A stretch of 25,969 nt of DNA from a virus. The stretch spans positions 1 through 25,969 of IMG/VR virus record IMGVR_UViG_3300032285_004554. One strand, given 5' to 3'. Shown here in pieces: positions 7,930 to 14,599 of this stretch. The position numbers and the translations under genes were made by a program. How positions within the stretch are numbered: position 1 is the first letter of the stretch; each line of letters begins with the position of its first letter. The notes below the pieces were generated by a model that saw nothing but the letters and a program-made list of their open reading frames with translations, was not told the origin of the DNA and ran no database searches.

Positions 7930-8394
7930 TTAAGCATGGTTCAAGATAAAGTAATCTTTACCCTGATCGTATACTGCTTTAATTGCTGCTGCCGCCCATA
8001 CCACGTGCTCTACAGGGGTGTGCACATAGTCGTAGAACTGTACCCTGTTAGTTGTCCATGGTGTTTCCGCAGCATCTCTGGTTGAGAAATAAATACGTGC
8101 AGAAGTTCTAGCCCACAGGTCAAACTCAGAGGGTTCGTAATTTTCTTGGTTATTCACATATGGCTTCGCATATGGCTTATCTAATAGAGTATGAACCTCG
8201 CAATAAGCCTTAAAGAAGGTTTTGTGCCATAACTGAGGATCAGCGTGCACCATAGTGTTGTAACCCTCCATTCTGCATTGATGTAGAACATCTGCAAGAC
8301 CTGGCCCGTTTTTCCAGCTCCATTTGTATACGTCTGCTCCCCATCTACGAACATGTCCGCAGTCATTCCAAAGTACTTTAATTCTAGCTTCCAT
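7930..8394 (-). CDS. hypothetical protein
   Basis: 154 residues from ATG 8394. The frame extends upstream to 8427, but that would overlap the preceding gene, and ATG 8394 has the typical A/C-rich leader TAAACACACAACAA. The sequence is rich in aromatic and histidine residues (WGADVYKWSWKNGPGLADVL, HKTFFKAYCEVH, HVVWAAAAIKAVYDQ) and has no signal peptide or membrane segment. No family recognised. The compact alternating Trp/His pattern suggests a small folded enzyme or binding protein. Co-transcribed with the 8406-8597 gene. Confidence 0.65.
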   Translation of the reverse strand: MEARIKVLWNDCGHVRRWGADVYKWSWKNGPGLADVLHQCRMEGYNTMVHADPQLWHKTFFKAYCEVHTLLDKPYAKPYVNNQENYEPSEFDLWARTSARIYFSTRDAAETPWTTNRVQFYDYVHTPVEHVVWAAAAIKAVYDQGKDYFILNHA

Positions 8395-8405
8395 TTGTTG
8401 TGTGT

Positions 8406-8597
8406 TTATATTTCCCAGAAACCCCACTCTACTTGTGGGAGTGTGTTTTCTGGTTTGAATGTAGGTATTTGTGATCCGTCCGAGTACTTACCTACACGTA
8501 GTATTTCGGCGGCTTTGTCTTTCGCATCCCAGGGGGCATCAGCCTCCACGGATATAATAGTAGTATATATTCTCTTAACCTTTACCTCATACTTCAT
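8406..8597 (-). CDS. small beta-type protein, possibly DpnD/PcfM-like
   Basis: 63 residues, MKYEVKVKRIYTTIISVEAD followed by PWDAKDKAAEILRVGKY. The pattern of a beta hairpin, V-E-A-D and an A-x-x-K-A helix resembles small DpnD/PcfM-type proteins found in mobile elements, but the match is by eye only. ATG 8597 has the leader GTACACACAAT. A strong terminator hairpin lies just upstream (8611-8653), so this gene probably has its own promoter or depends on read-through. Confidence 0.6.
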   Translation of the reverse strand: MKYEVKVKRIYTTIISVEADAPWDAKDKAAEILRVGKYSDGSQIPTFKPENTLPQVEWGFWEI

Positions 8598-8610
8598 ATT
8601 GTGTGTACAA

Positions 8611-8653
8611 TAAAAAACCTCCCTGGTGCGCTTCAGTGAGAGGCGTGGGAGGT
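8611..8653 (-). terminator. intrinsic terminator after the 8676-9728 gene
   Basis: Outer stem ACCTCCC (8617-8623)/GGGAGGT (8647-8653), inner stem CGCTTC/GAGGCG with loop AGTGA, and on the minus strand a run of six T right after the stem (8611-8616). It ends transcription of the leftward gene 8676-9728. The plus-strand side is also T-rich (8654-8676), so it may work both ways. Confidence 0.85.
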
Positions 8654-8675
8654 ATTATTTTATTTTTTTACTTTT

Positions 8676-9728
8676 TTATACTGGGCGGATACCCGAGATC
8701 TCTTCGAACAGCTTGATGTCTGAACGTGGCATTGTAGGGAATACTTCTGCAAGCTTTGTGGAATCTGCTGGATCCAGGTCGAATCCAAAAGCTTCCTCAT
8801 ACTTGTCCTTACCTACCTTTTGAAGGTCATCGATGAGATACTTGTCGCCGTGAGCCTCAACAAAGTTAAGATCACTTGCAACTTTCTCTATGCTCTTCGT
8901 GAAGATCATGTCAACAGGGTCACGAAGAACCTGTGCGACTTTAACATTATCATATAGACCTTCCATATTCTCAATATGGGCTAGGGTCTCTGCGAGTTTC
9001 ATAACCTCTTCTGATGAGCTTATGTTTTCGATATCTGCAGAGATTTTCTCATACATCTCTTTATGCTCTGCTTGCTTGAGCTTTGTGCTTCTTCTCCAGA
9101 CTTCTGTTTTTAAACCAGCAAAGTCAGGATAGAAATAACCGGCATACTTAAGGAGCAGATCAGGAACCTCGTCCACACCTAGCTCACCGGCAACCTTAAC
9201 GGAATTCTCTGCTAGCTTGGTTCTCCACTCAAATGGATAGTTATGGATGTTGTTTACAATGTGGTCCATATTCTCCCTGAGGTCCGCTGCGGTTTTAACA
9301 GGATAAAGATCCATAGCACCCAAACCGGCAAGTTCAAAGTTACCTAAGTGTGTTTCTGGATAATCTGAGCTAGCCTGTTTTGTGAACTCATTAGAGTAAC
9401 TATTGATATCTTCCTCAATTTGGAATATCTCAGCGGCCTCTTTAATCTTGTTTTCTAGTTGACGAACATACCCATCACCGTATAGCTTTTCTATATCAGC
9501 TTTCTTGCTGATGAAATAAGCATTACTCACATATGTACGGGCAGCACTATTCAGGGGATAAATCCTACGATCTTCATCCGCAAACGCCTCTTTGGGGAGG
9601 CCTTGGAGGGTATCATAGTCATCCACAGAAGCGGTCTTCACATATTCAGGAAGTTCTGCAACGCGGAGTAATTGATAAAGCTCCTTATTGGAGTAGTCGG
9701 TGGATTGGTCAAAATTTAATGAACTCAT
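8676..9728 (-). CDS. hypothetical protein, possibly virion-associated
   Basis: 350 residues, helical and charged, with no signal peptide or membrane segment and no nucleotide-binding motif. Repeated K-V-A/K-L-A-E segments (ENSVKVAGELG, MKLAETLAHIE, SIEKVASDL) with spaced alanines recall scaffold or internal virion proteins, but this is only a resemblance. It has its own terminator (8611-8653) and is divergent from the 9754 gene with a 25-nt gap, so it is probably a single-gene transcript. Strong monocistronic expression would fit a structural protein. No family recognised. Confidence 0.75.
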   Translation of the reverse strand: MSSLNFDQSTDYSNKELYQLLRVAELPEYVKTASVDDYDTLQGLPKEAFADEDRRIYPLNSAARTYVSNAYFISKKADIEKLYGDGYVRQLENKIKEAAEIFQIEEDINSYSNEFTKQASSDYPETHLGNFELAGLGAMDLYPVKTAADLRENMDHIVNNIHNYPFEWRTKLAENSVKVAGELGVDEVPDLLLKYAGYFYPDFAGLKTEVWRRSTKLKQAEHKEMYEKISADIENISSSEEVMKLAETLAHIENMEGLYDNVKVAQVLRDPVDMIFTKSIEKVASDLNFVEAHGDKYLIDDLQKVGKDKYEEAFGFDLDPADSTKLAEVFPTMPRSDIKLFEEISGIRPV

Positions 9729-9753
9729 AATTTTATATTTACCTTATTTTAGC

Positions 9754-11037
9754 ATGAATATCAACGATTTTAATAGCAAAATTAATCTGCCTCGTTTAGT
9801 GTCCAAACTGGGGTTGAAAGTGGATGATTTCGATTTTGTAAGAATACCAGTCTTTGGCTGGTTTGCAAGGTCTAAAACCTCTAACTTTGTGGGTACTGTG
9901 TTTGACTTTTTTGAGGGCAAGGACTGGCCTACCCTATATACCACAGTATTAGATAACTTTGATGACTGCTTGGATTTTAAACTTCCTAGGTCTGAATATG
10001 CGGAAAGGAAGCTATGGAATAACTATTATCTACACGCCCAGTATCAAGGGGCATGGCAACTCTCTAAAGAGGAAGCCAAGAACCATAGAGCAAGGCACGG
10101 GGATAAAGTAATGTATTTTAAAGATATATTAACTGTAGGAGGTATGCCTGGGTTCTTAGAGAACGAAGTAGGATACCTCACAGAAAATGTGGTTAAGGCC
10201 TTTCCTAAATTGAATCTGGGCCCTAAGCAGAAGTATAAGAAGGTTTTGCTCATACCTTCATTTGTATCTCCTAAACATATTTGTTCTCTAGAGCTGGCTA
10301 AGTTTCAAACACCAGCCGAAAGAGAAAAACTATATATGAATGCCGAAATGGGTTGGTATGGTAAAATTGGCTCTGAGGTTCTAGGAGATTTCAATGAGCT
10401 AAAAATCAGATCCGGTTTTACCTGGAACTACAAGGCTGATTGGTGGACGAACCAACCTATCAAATTATCTGATAGTATTGATACGTCCAGCCTAATCAAA
10501 ATATGGAGTGAGGCAAAAAGGTCGGAGTTTAAAACAAACCCTATGGATTTACTCATAGGCAAAGAGGGAACCACTAATCTTCATCACTATGTGGCAAACC
10601 TATCCTATGAGCAAGTAAAAGAGCTTGGAGAGCGCTCTGGAGAGGATTTGATGCGCTCCTGGAGAGAATCCAGAGAGCAGCAATTCACTGTGCAGGGTAA
10701 AACATTCGTAAGAAGAGGAACCTCATACTTTCTTGTTAAAGAACGTGAGGAAGAACAACTTACAAATTTTGCACTAGAAATTAACGAAATCCGTAAAAAG
10801 ACAGAAGATAATGAAGAAGCGTTCTACTGGAGTGGTATGATTCATCATGGAAATAGCGTTGTGCCCTTCCAGATGAGCGATAAGTTCTTCAATAGCTCAC
10901 ATCTGTTCTCTAAAGGAATTAGAAAGCAGTTTATGACACTGGGTATGGGAATACCGTTCATTAACGAAAGGTATGTCCGACAGGTGTTAAATATGATACA
11001 GCTAACCTCGTACAAGGTTCCTATCATAGCGGAATAG
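9754..11037 (+). CDS. unassigned 427-residue protein on the plus strand
   Basis: The start is taken as ATG 9754 (MNINDFNSKINLPRLVSKLG); the frame is open back to 9700 but that would run into the divergent gene at 9728. The N-terminal 60 residues, with FVGTVFDFFEGKDWPTL, faintly resemble the front of primase-type proteins that recognise DNA ends, and KKVLLIPSFVSPKHICSLEL looks like a beta-alpha unit of a TOPRIM-like fold, but the catalytic acidic residues are not evident. The C-terminal half is helical and basic. I give no function. It is followed by a hairpin (11042-11078). Confidence 0.75.
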   Translation: MNINDFNSKINLPRLVSKLGLKVDDFDFVRIPVFGWFARSKTSNFVGTVFDFFEGKDWPTLYTTVLDNFDDCLDFKLPRSEYAERKLWNNYYLHAQYQGAWQLSKEEAKNHRARHGDKVMYFKDILTVGGMPGFLENEVGYLTENVVKAFPKLNLGPKQKYKKVLLIPSFVSPKHICSLELAKFQTPAEREKLYMNAEMGWYGKIGSEVLGDFNELKIRSGFTWNYKADWWTNQPIKLSDSIDTSSLIKIWSEAKRSEFKTNPMDLLIGKEGTTNLHHYVANLSYEQVKELGERSGEDLMRSWRESREQQFTVQGKTFVRRGTSYFLVKEREEEQLTNFALEINEIRKKTEDNEEAFYWSGMIHHGNSVVPFQMSDKFFNSSHLFSKGIRKQFMTLGMGIPFINERYVRQVLNMIQLTSYKVPIIAE

Positions 11038-11041
11038 GTTA

Positions 11042-11078
11042 GCCTCCCCCTAATTGTGAGGATTTTTTAAGGGGAGGC
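11042..11078 (+). terminator. inverted repeat between convergent genes
   Basis: GCCTCCCC (11042-11049) and GGGGAGGC (11071-11078) pair perfectly over 8 bp with a T-rich 21-nt loop. No T-run follows directly, but one occurs at 11114-11120 after a small AGCA/TGCT hairpin. The position between converging genes (stops at 11037 and 11166) supports a bidirectional terminator. Confidence 0.55.
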
Positions 11079-11165
11079 CACCTGATCCACACCATCCAGC
11101 ATTAGTGCTATCGTTTTTTTAAACTTTCACACTATGGATGCAGGGACAGAGTCAACAGCTGTATG

Positions 11166-11540
11166 TTACCACCAGCTAGAGTAATATACTAGCCTTCCTT
11201 GACGGATTTCATCTCTGGCTTTACGGATAAACTCCATGTCATCCTCTAATGAATCTTCATCAGGAGGATTGTTTCCAAAGAAGAATCCTGTGGTAGGAGG
11301 TAATCCTTCCATCTTGAGATCCTTTTCTAACCTGTCCAGATCTTCCATGTCTAGATTTACATATTCACAGTTGAATTCTTTGGTTCCCCCTTTCTCCAGA
11401 TATAGCTTGTGCATCCAACCATGTAGGTCATGATGTTTTCTCCAATAGTGTATTTCACTAATATCACTGTTTGGTTTAACTTTTACAGGGCCGAGGGTAT
11501 CCACGACCTTGTAGCTTCTTGCGTACATATCTAATCCCAT
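11166..11540 (-). CDS. conserved phage protein of the MGLDMYA type
   Basis: 124 residues. The opening MGLDMYARSYKV, the central block EIHYWRKHHDLHGWMHKLY, the FNCEYV segment, TTGFFFG and the C-terminal YYSSWW together match a small protein family common in phages and prophages, with no proven function (copies are sometimes given unrelated enzyme names in databases). Histidines and tryptophans in the central block suggest a metal or ligand site. ATG 11540 has the leader ATAACACACAT. It lies downstream of the 58-residue gene 11562-11738. Confidence 0.75.
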   Translation of the reverse strand: MGLDMYARSYKVVDTLGPVKVKPNSDISEIHYWRKHHDLHGWMHKLYLEKGGTKEFNCEYVNLDMEDLDRLEKDLKMEGLPPTTGFFFGNNPPDEDSLEDDMEFIRKARDEIRQGRLVYYSSWW

Positions 11541-11561
11541 ATGTGTGTTATGCTTTGGTGT

Positions 11562-11738
11562 TTAGTTTTGTTTTACTGCGGCAATATATACTGCCCCTAG
11601 TAATGTTTCTTCTGATGCCTTGGCCCCGAGTCTAACTGCTGCCTTGGCATCTTTAATGAGGTTGTATGAATAGCTTTTGGACAATAATGTATCCCCAACC
11701 ATCAATTGCTCTAGTCTATTGAGGTACTTTACTCTCAT
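11562..11738 (-). CDS. small alanine-rich hypothetical protein
   Basis: 58 residues from ATG 11738 (MRVKYLNRLEQLMVGDTLLS), ending GAVYIAAVKQN. A second possible start is ATG 11702, giving 46 residues. The body is an amphipathic alanine-rich helix (LIKDAKAAVRLGAKASEETL). It overlaps the 3' end of the 11716-11928 gene by 23 nt, as coupled genes do, and fills a gap that would otherwise be empty. No family recognised. Confidence 0.6.
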   Translation of the reverse strand: MRVKYLNRLEQLMVGDTLLSKSYSYNLIKDAKAAVRLGAKASEETLLGAVYIAAVKQN

Positions 11739-11928
11739 CTTTTACGGCTTTTTTGGGCTTGTAATACATACCCATATATCCAGATATTAACTTTTCTTTG
11801 TCAAATGTGAGGGCAGGAAATAACTCCAGGTCCTCTGCGGCTTTCTTTTTACAATACTTCAAGCATTCCGCTTCTGTCATTTTTTCTGTAGCCTTGTAAT
11901 GGTCTACTTTCTTTTCTTTGGTAGTCAT
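11716..11928 (-). CDS. small charged hypothetical protein
   Basis: 70 residues, MTTKEKKVDHYKATEKMTEA then ECLKYCKKKAAEDLELFP, with a lysine-rich C-terminus. Two cysteines four residues apart (CLKYC) are the only notable feature. It starts 4 nt after the stop of the small membrane protein gene 11933-12109, so they share a transcript. No family recognised. Confidence 0.6.
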   Translation of the reverse strand: MTTKEKKVDHYKATEKMTEAECLKYCKKKAAEDLELFPALTFDKEKLISGYMGMYYKPKKAVKDESKVPQ

Positions 11929-11932
11929 AGTT

Positions 11933-12109
11933 TTAGAACTTAATGGGCTGGTGTGTTAATCTAGCTTTATTTTCTTTCATAGCTGTATCATATGATATGG
12001 AAGAACTTATTTTCATTACCCCAAACCAGCTCATCATTACAAAAAATGAGATGGCAAAGTACATTAATAATGAGAATGCTAGAATTGTTTTAGATGAGTA
12101 TATGTGCAT
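11933..12109 (-). CDS. small single-pass membrane protein
   Basis: 58 residues from ATG 12109 with the leader TATAAAACACAAACC. Residues about 8-33 (TILAFSLLMYFAISFFVMMS and following) form a clear hydrophobic transmembrane segment, followed by a polar tail with lysines and DTAMKENKARLTHQP. The positive-inside rule suggests the tail is cytoplasmic, though the N-terminus also has one lysine. A plus-strand frame covers the same bases, but this one has the usual leader, the usual strand and a stop 4 nt before the next ATG. A small phage membrane protein of this kind could act on the host envelope or exclude other phages; that is speculation. Confidence 0.6.
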   Translation of the reverse strand: MHIYSSKTILAFSLLMYFAISFFVMMSWFGVMKISSSISYDTAMKENKARLTHQPIKF

Positions 12110-12133
12110 GGTTTGTGTTTTATAGTATTTGCC

Positions 12134-12205
12134 AGATCAGGGTAAGTCTTTGTCGCTTGTATATAGCTTACAGAACGGGGCATGAGGCCCCTTGTCCCCT
12201 GATCT
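12134..12205 (-). ncRNA. compact three-helix structured element below tRNA-Tyr
   Basis: A perfect 9-bp closing helix AGATCAGGG (12134-12142)/CCCTGATCT (12197-12205) encloses two hairpins: GTAAG (12142-12146)/CTTAC (12167-12171) and GGGGC (12077+100-12181)/GCCCC (12187-12191) with loop ATGAG. It sits 9 nt beyond the 3' end of tRNA-Tyr and 24 nt before the start of the small membrane-protein gene. It is not a tRNA (no T-arm). It may be a small RNA, a processing signal, or a 5'-UTR element of gene 11933-12109. Confidence 0.5.
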
Positions 12206-12213
12206 AGCAAAAT

Positions 12214-12299
12214 TGGTGGGCAGAGAAGGACTCGAACCTTCGAAGGCTAATGCCAGTAGATTTACAGTCTACCCCGTTTGACCGCTTCGGTATCTACCC
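12214..12299 (-). tRNA. tRNA-Tyr (GUA)
   Basis: 86 nt including an encoded CCA. Acceptor GGGTAGA/TCTGCCC, discriminator A, anticodon GTA in the loop CTGTAAA, a long variable arm (class II, as expected for bacterial Tyr), and T-arm GAAGG-TTCGAGT-CCTTC. Confidence 0.95.
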
Positions 12300-12309
12300 A
12301 TTAAATTTG

Positions 12310-12382
<73 letters not shown>

Positions 12383-12383
12383 G

Positions 12384-12458
12384 TGGTGCACGATGAGGGA
12401 ATCGAACCCCCGACCTTGTCCGTGTAAAGGACCTGCTCTACCGCTAAGCTAATCGTGC
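12384..12458 (-). tRNA. tRNA-Val (UAC)
   Basis: 75 nt including encoded CCA. Acceptor GCACGAT/ATCGTGC, anticodon TAC in loop TTTACAC, T-loop TTCGATT, discriminator A. One base separates it from tRNA-Ala. Confidence 0.94.
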
Positions 12459-12472
12459 ATTAAAATGTAATC

Positions 12473-12546
12473 CGGAGTTGACGAGGCTCGAACTCGCAAC
12501 CCCCGCCGTGACAGGGCGGTGCTCTGACCAATTGAGCTACAACTCC
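12473..12546 (-). tRNA. tRNA-Asp (GUC)
   Basis: 74 nt. Acceptor GGAGTTG/CAACTCC, anticodon GTC in loop CTGTCAC, anticodon stem CCGCC/GGCGG, T-arm GCGAG-TTCGAGC-CTCGT, discriminator G as required for aspartate. CCA is not encoded. Confidence 0.94.
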
Positions 12547-12563
12547 AGATAAATGATTATATA

Positions 12564-12634
12564 CTACCCCGCATGGATTTGAACCATGAATGTTAGTGCC
12601 AAAAACTAAAGTGTTACCGTTACACCACAGGGTA
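12564..12634 (-). tRNA. tRNA-Gln (UUG)
   Basis: 71 nt. Acceptor TACCCTG/CGGGGTA (weak U1:A72 pair, typical of tRNA-Gln), D-arm GTGT-AACGGTA-ACAC, anticodon TTG in loop TTTTGGC, T-arm CATGG-TTCAAAT-CCATG, discriminator G. CCA is not encoded. Confidence 0.93.
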
Positions 12635-12722
12635 ATTTAAAATTGTGCAGGGTTTATTTGTATCTCGTTGGCCTGATCCTGCGTTTGCCCTTCAGTTGGG
12701 AGCGACCCAAACATCTCAAATC

Positions 12723-12797
12723 TGGCTCCTGATGCTGGACTCGAACCAACAACATGCGAGTTAACAGCTCGCTGCTCTACCATTGAGCTAATCAGGA
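12723..12797 (-). tRNA. tRNA-Asn (GUU)
   Basis: 75 nt including encoded CCA. Acceptor TCCTGAT/ATCAGGA, anticodon GTT in loop CTGTTAA with stem GCGAG/CTCGC, T-arm GTTGG-TTCGAGT-CCAGC, discriminator G. It is the first tRNA of the cluster in the direction of transcription. Confidence 0.95.
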
Positions 12798-12801
12798 GTA
12801 G

Positions 12802-12999
12802 TTTTGACGGTACGGCTCTGCAGAACCTTTTCAACATCCGGGTTACCATGGTTAAAGAAGTTACTCAGCACTATTATAGTGTGCCAAACAGGAGAGCTCT
12901 TCTACCCGACCACGCCAGTCTACCTGTTTAACAATACCCTTTGTGAGGGGTGCTAAAGGAAGGGAGGGTCCGGCCGTATTTATGATGCTGCCGTCAAAA
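12802..12999 (-). ncRNA. 200-nt structured RNA candidate ahead of the tRNA array
   Basis: A gene-free block closed by TTTTGACGG (12802-12810)/CCGTCAAAA (12991-12999), 9 bp, and directly inside it TACGGC (12811-12816)/GCCGTA (12973-12978), 6 bp. Internal hairpins include AAACAGG (12886-12892)/CCTGTTT (12923-12929) and the palindrome CACTAT-T-ATAGTG (12869-12881), which on the minus strand also gives TATAAT (12873-12878), a possible promoter for the tRNA cluster. No open frame of note. It lies between the stop of the 13006-13638 gene and tRNA-Asn. I do not recognise the RNA family. Confidence 0.5.
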
Positions 13000-13005
13000 A
13001 TCATA

Positions 13006-13638
13006 TTACATGTATCTGAAAATCCAGAATCCTAGCTTGTCTAAGCCTTGACCTGCTTTTCTTGTGACTCTTGCTATGAACCTCCAGGTAGCTGCCCAGT
13101 AACCAAATGTGATAGAGTTTAACACTCTCTTGGTCTTGTTCCACGGATGATTTCGGTCTGCTTCTAGTCTAGCTCTGAATTCATCATTTGCTCTTTTAAC
13201 CTCGGCAGCTGTTCTGGTTAACTCTACTTTATGGACTTTAAGTGATGATAACTTACCGCCATCGAATACAGCCACGAACTCTAGCCACCATTGATTTCCT
13301 TCATTATCATCTCTGCCTGTGTAGAAATTAACGCTCTGGGTAATTTTCTGCTTAACTAAAGATCTGCCGGTCTCTGTGAACTTAATTGCAGGATAATACC
13401 CTGGGCTATACTTTTCTTTAGCTTCTTTAAGCTCTTCTTCTGATAATTCTTCATAGTCTCCTTCAATTTTTTCTAATATAAGATCACCATTCTTTTTGAG
13501 GTAATATGTTTGCATACATTCCTCTAGATCTTTCGTCTGGAAATCTACTTTACCCCAATCTTTACCCTTGAAAGCTTCTTTGGCTTTCTTGGGTAGGGGA
13601 AGGGCTTTTTCTACTATAATGGTATCAAATAATCCCAT
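13006..13638 (-). CDS. hypothetical protein
   Basis: 210 residues, starting MGLFDTIIVEKALPLPKKAK, an opening common in phage proteins of unknown function. The middle is mixed beta (KYSPGYYPAIKFTETG, NQWWLEFVAVFDGGKLSSL). The C-terminal part (about 150-210) is basic and helical with aromatic residues (FGYWAATWRFIARVTRKAGQ), perhaps membrane- or nucleic-acid-contacting. It is coupled to the 13640-13846 gene by TAA-T-ATG. No family recognised. Confidence 0.65.
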   Translation of the reverse strand: MGLFDTIIVEKALPLPKKAKEAFKGKDWGKVDFQTKDLEECMQTYYLKKNGDLILEKIEGDYEELSEEELKEAKEKYSPGYYPAIKFTETGRSLVKQKITQSVNFYTGRDDNEGNQWWLEFVAVFDGGKLSSLKVHKVELTRTAAEVKRANDEFRARLEADRNHPWNKTKRVLNSITFGYWAATWRFIARVTRKAGQGLDKLGFWIFRYM

Positions 13639-13639
13639 A

Positions 13640-13846
13640 TTATTCTTTATCCTGGGTGAACCTAGGATCTTTCTTGAGTAGGTGTTTTGGGACTTGGTTT
13701 AAAACAATAAGTTTTTCCATCTTTGCGTTAGACACCATTTCTTTCCATTCGTCATCTTTCAAACCCTTGGGTCTGTTAGCCATCATTTTTTTAACGTCCC
13801 ATGTTGGAAGGGATTTAGTAATTTGTTTGGTTTGCCAAATGTGCAT
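13640..13846 (-). CDS. small basic hypothetical protein
   Basis: 68 residues, MHIWQTKQITKSLPTWDVKK followed by MMANRPKGLKDDEWKEMVSN, mainly helical and basic. The leader TAACACATAAAATT fits the usual A-rich type. It is preceded by a structured 140-nt element (13868-14008), so its translation could be controlled by that RNA. No family recognised. Confidence 0.6.
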   Translation of the reverse strand: MHIWQTKQITKSLPTWDVKKMMANRPKGLKDDEWKEMVSNAKMEKLIVLNQVPKHLLKKDPRFTQDKE

Positions 13847-13867
13847 AATTTTATGTGTTAATGTTAA

Positions 13868-14008
13868 TGATCTGGATGGTCACTACTCCATCACTGTTTT
13901 GGTTTCCCTCGGCTTGCAAGCTCGCCCCCGGAATTTCCAGAAGCACAGGGTTGCTGCGGACAACTTACCGCGTAGCAAATGTATGTTCTTTTCCATACCG
14001 TCAGATCA
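13868..14008 (-). ncRNA. structured element upstream of the 13640-13846 gene
   Basis: In the 187-nt gap between two genes, TGATCTG (13868-13874) pairs with CAGATCA (14002-14008), and ATGG (13876-13879) pairs with CCAT (13993-13996). Inside, TTGCT-GCGG pairs with CCGC-GT-AGCAA around 13950-13978 (9 bp with a 2-nt bulge), and GCTTGCAAGC near 13914 is a perfect palindrome. The block is richer in G+C than its neighbours and has no gene. It may be a cis-acting leader or an independent small RNA. Confidence 0.45.
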
Positions 14009-14033
14009 AATTTTTATTTATATTGTTGGTTAA

Positions 14034-14336
14034 TTATTGTTCTTCGTATCCTGCGATAATAGCTGCGCAACGGATATAACCGATAGCATCAACGAAGTTA
14101 TCGCGCTTGGATGTATATACATCCCTGGCCACCTTTAGTAGCATCATCATCATTGCTGCGTCGTAGGCAGAAATCTCTGCCTCTGGATCTTTTCTAACTG
14201 ATAGATAAGCATTCCATAGTGTGGATATTCTTTCGTGATTTGGTGCTGGGTGGTCATAGTCTCTACGACGATCACCAGACGTCAAACGAAGGGCTTCCTC
14301 TAGGATGCTTTCTTTTTGTGTGGTAGTTTTACTCAT
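14034..14336 (-). CDS. DUF6378-type phage protein
   Basis: 100 residues. The pattern ILEEALRLTSGDRRRDYDHP, then LWNAYLS, YDAAMMMMLLKVARDVY and KRDNFVDAIGYIRCA is that of the DUF6378 family, a small all-helical protein common in phages, where G-D-R-x-x-x-Y-x-H and K-R-D-N-x-x-D-x-x-G-Y are the fixed parts. The conserved acidic and histidine residues recall all-alpha NTP pyrophosphatase-like folds (nucleotide house-cleaning), but no activity is proven. The start is ATG 14336. Confidence 0.75.
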   Translation of the reverse strand: MSKTTTQKESILEEALRLTSGDRRRDYDHPAPNHERISTLWNAYLSVRKDPEAEISAYDAAMMMMLLKVARDVYTSKRDNFVDAIGYIRCAAIIAGYEEQ

Positions 14337-14369
14337 GGTTTTTGACCCTAAGCTAGTATTAATATTCTG

Positions 14370-14591
14370 TCAAACGGATTTCTCAGAATATTTTTCAATA
14401 ACCTGGTCAGGGCGTTTACCTACCCAAAATATAGCCAAATATGGTGAGGTGTTGTATTGGGCTATCTCTTTATAGCTTGTGTTTAATCCTGCCAGGCTGT
14501 ACGCCCTTTGCATATTCCAGAAATCATTATAGTTGTCTGCTGTTGCTTCCCACCATTGCGGAATTTCTACTGTGGTTTTTTTGTGTGTCAT
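14370..14591 (-). CDS. small hypothetical protein
   Basis: 73 residues, MTHKKTTVEIPQWWEATADN with a tryptophan-rich front and an aromatic middle (YLAIFWVGKRPDQVIEKY). The leader ACATAAAACAC is A/C-rich. It lies immediately downstream of the large non-coding block 14600-15472, so any minus-strand RNA from that block could continue into it. No family recognised. Confidence 0.6.
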   Translation of the reverse strand: MTHKKTTVEIPQWWEATADNYNDFWNMQRAYSLAGLNTSYKEIAQYNTSPYLAIFWVGKRPDQVIEKYSEKSV

Positions 14592-14599
14592 GTGTTTTA

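Noticed and set aside
11943-12125. 60-residue plus-strand frame
   Set aside because: The minus-strand frame at 11933-12109 has the typical leader, fits the operon and encodes a clear membrane helix.
12637-12849. 70-residue minus-strand protein gene containing SSMVEQRAVNSHVVGSSP
   Set aside because: It is a translation of the tRNA-Asn gene, a common false call.
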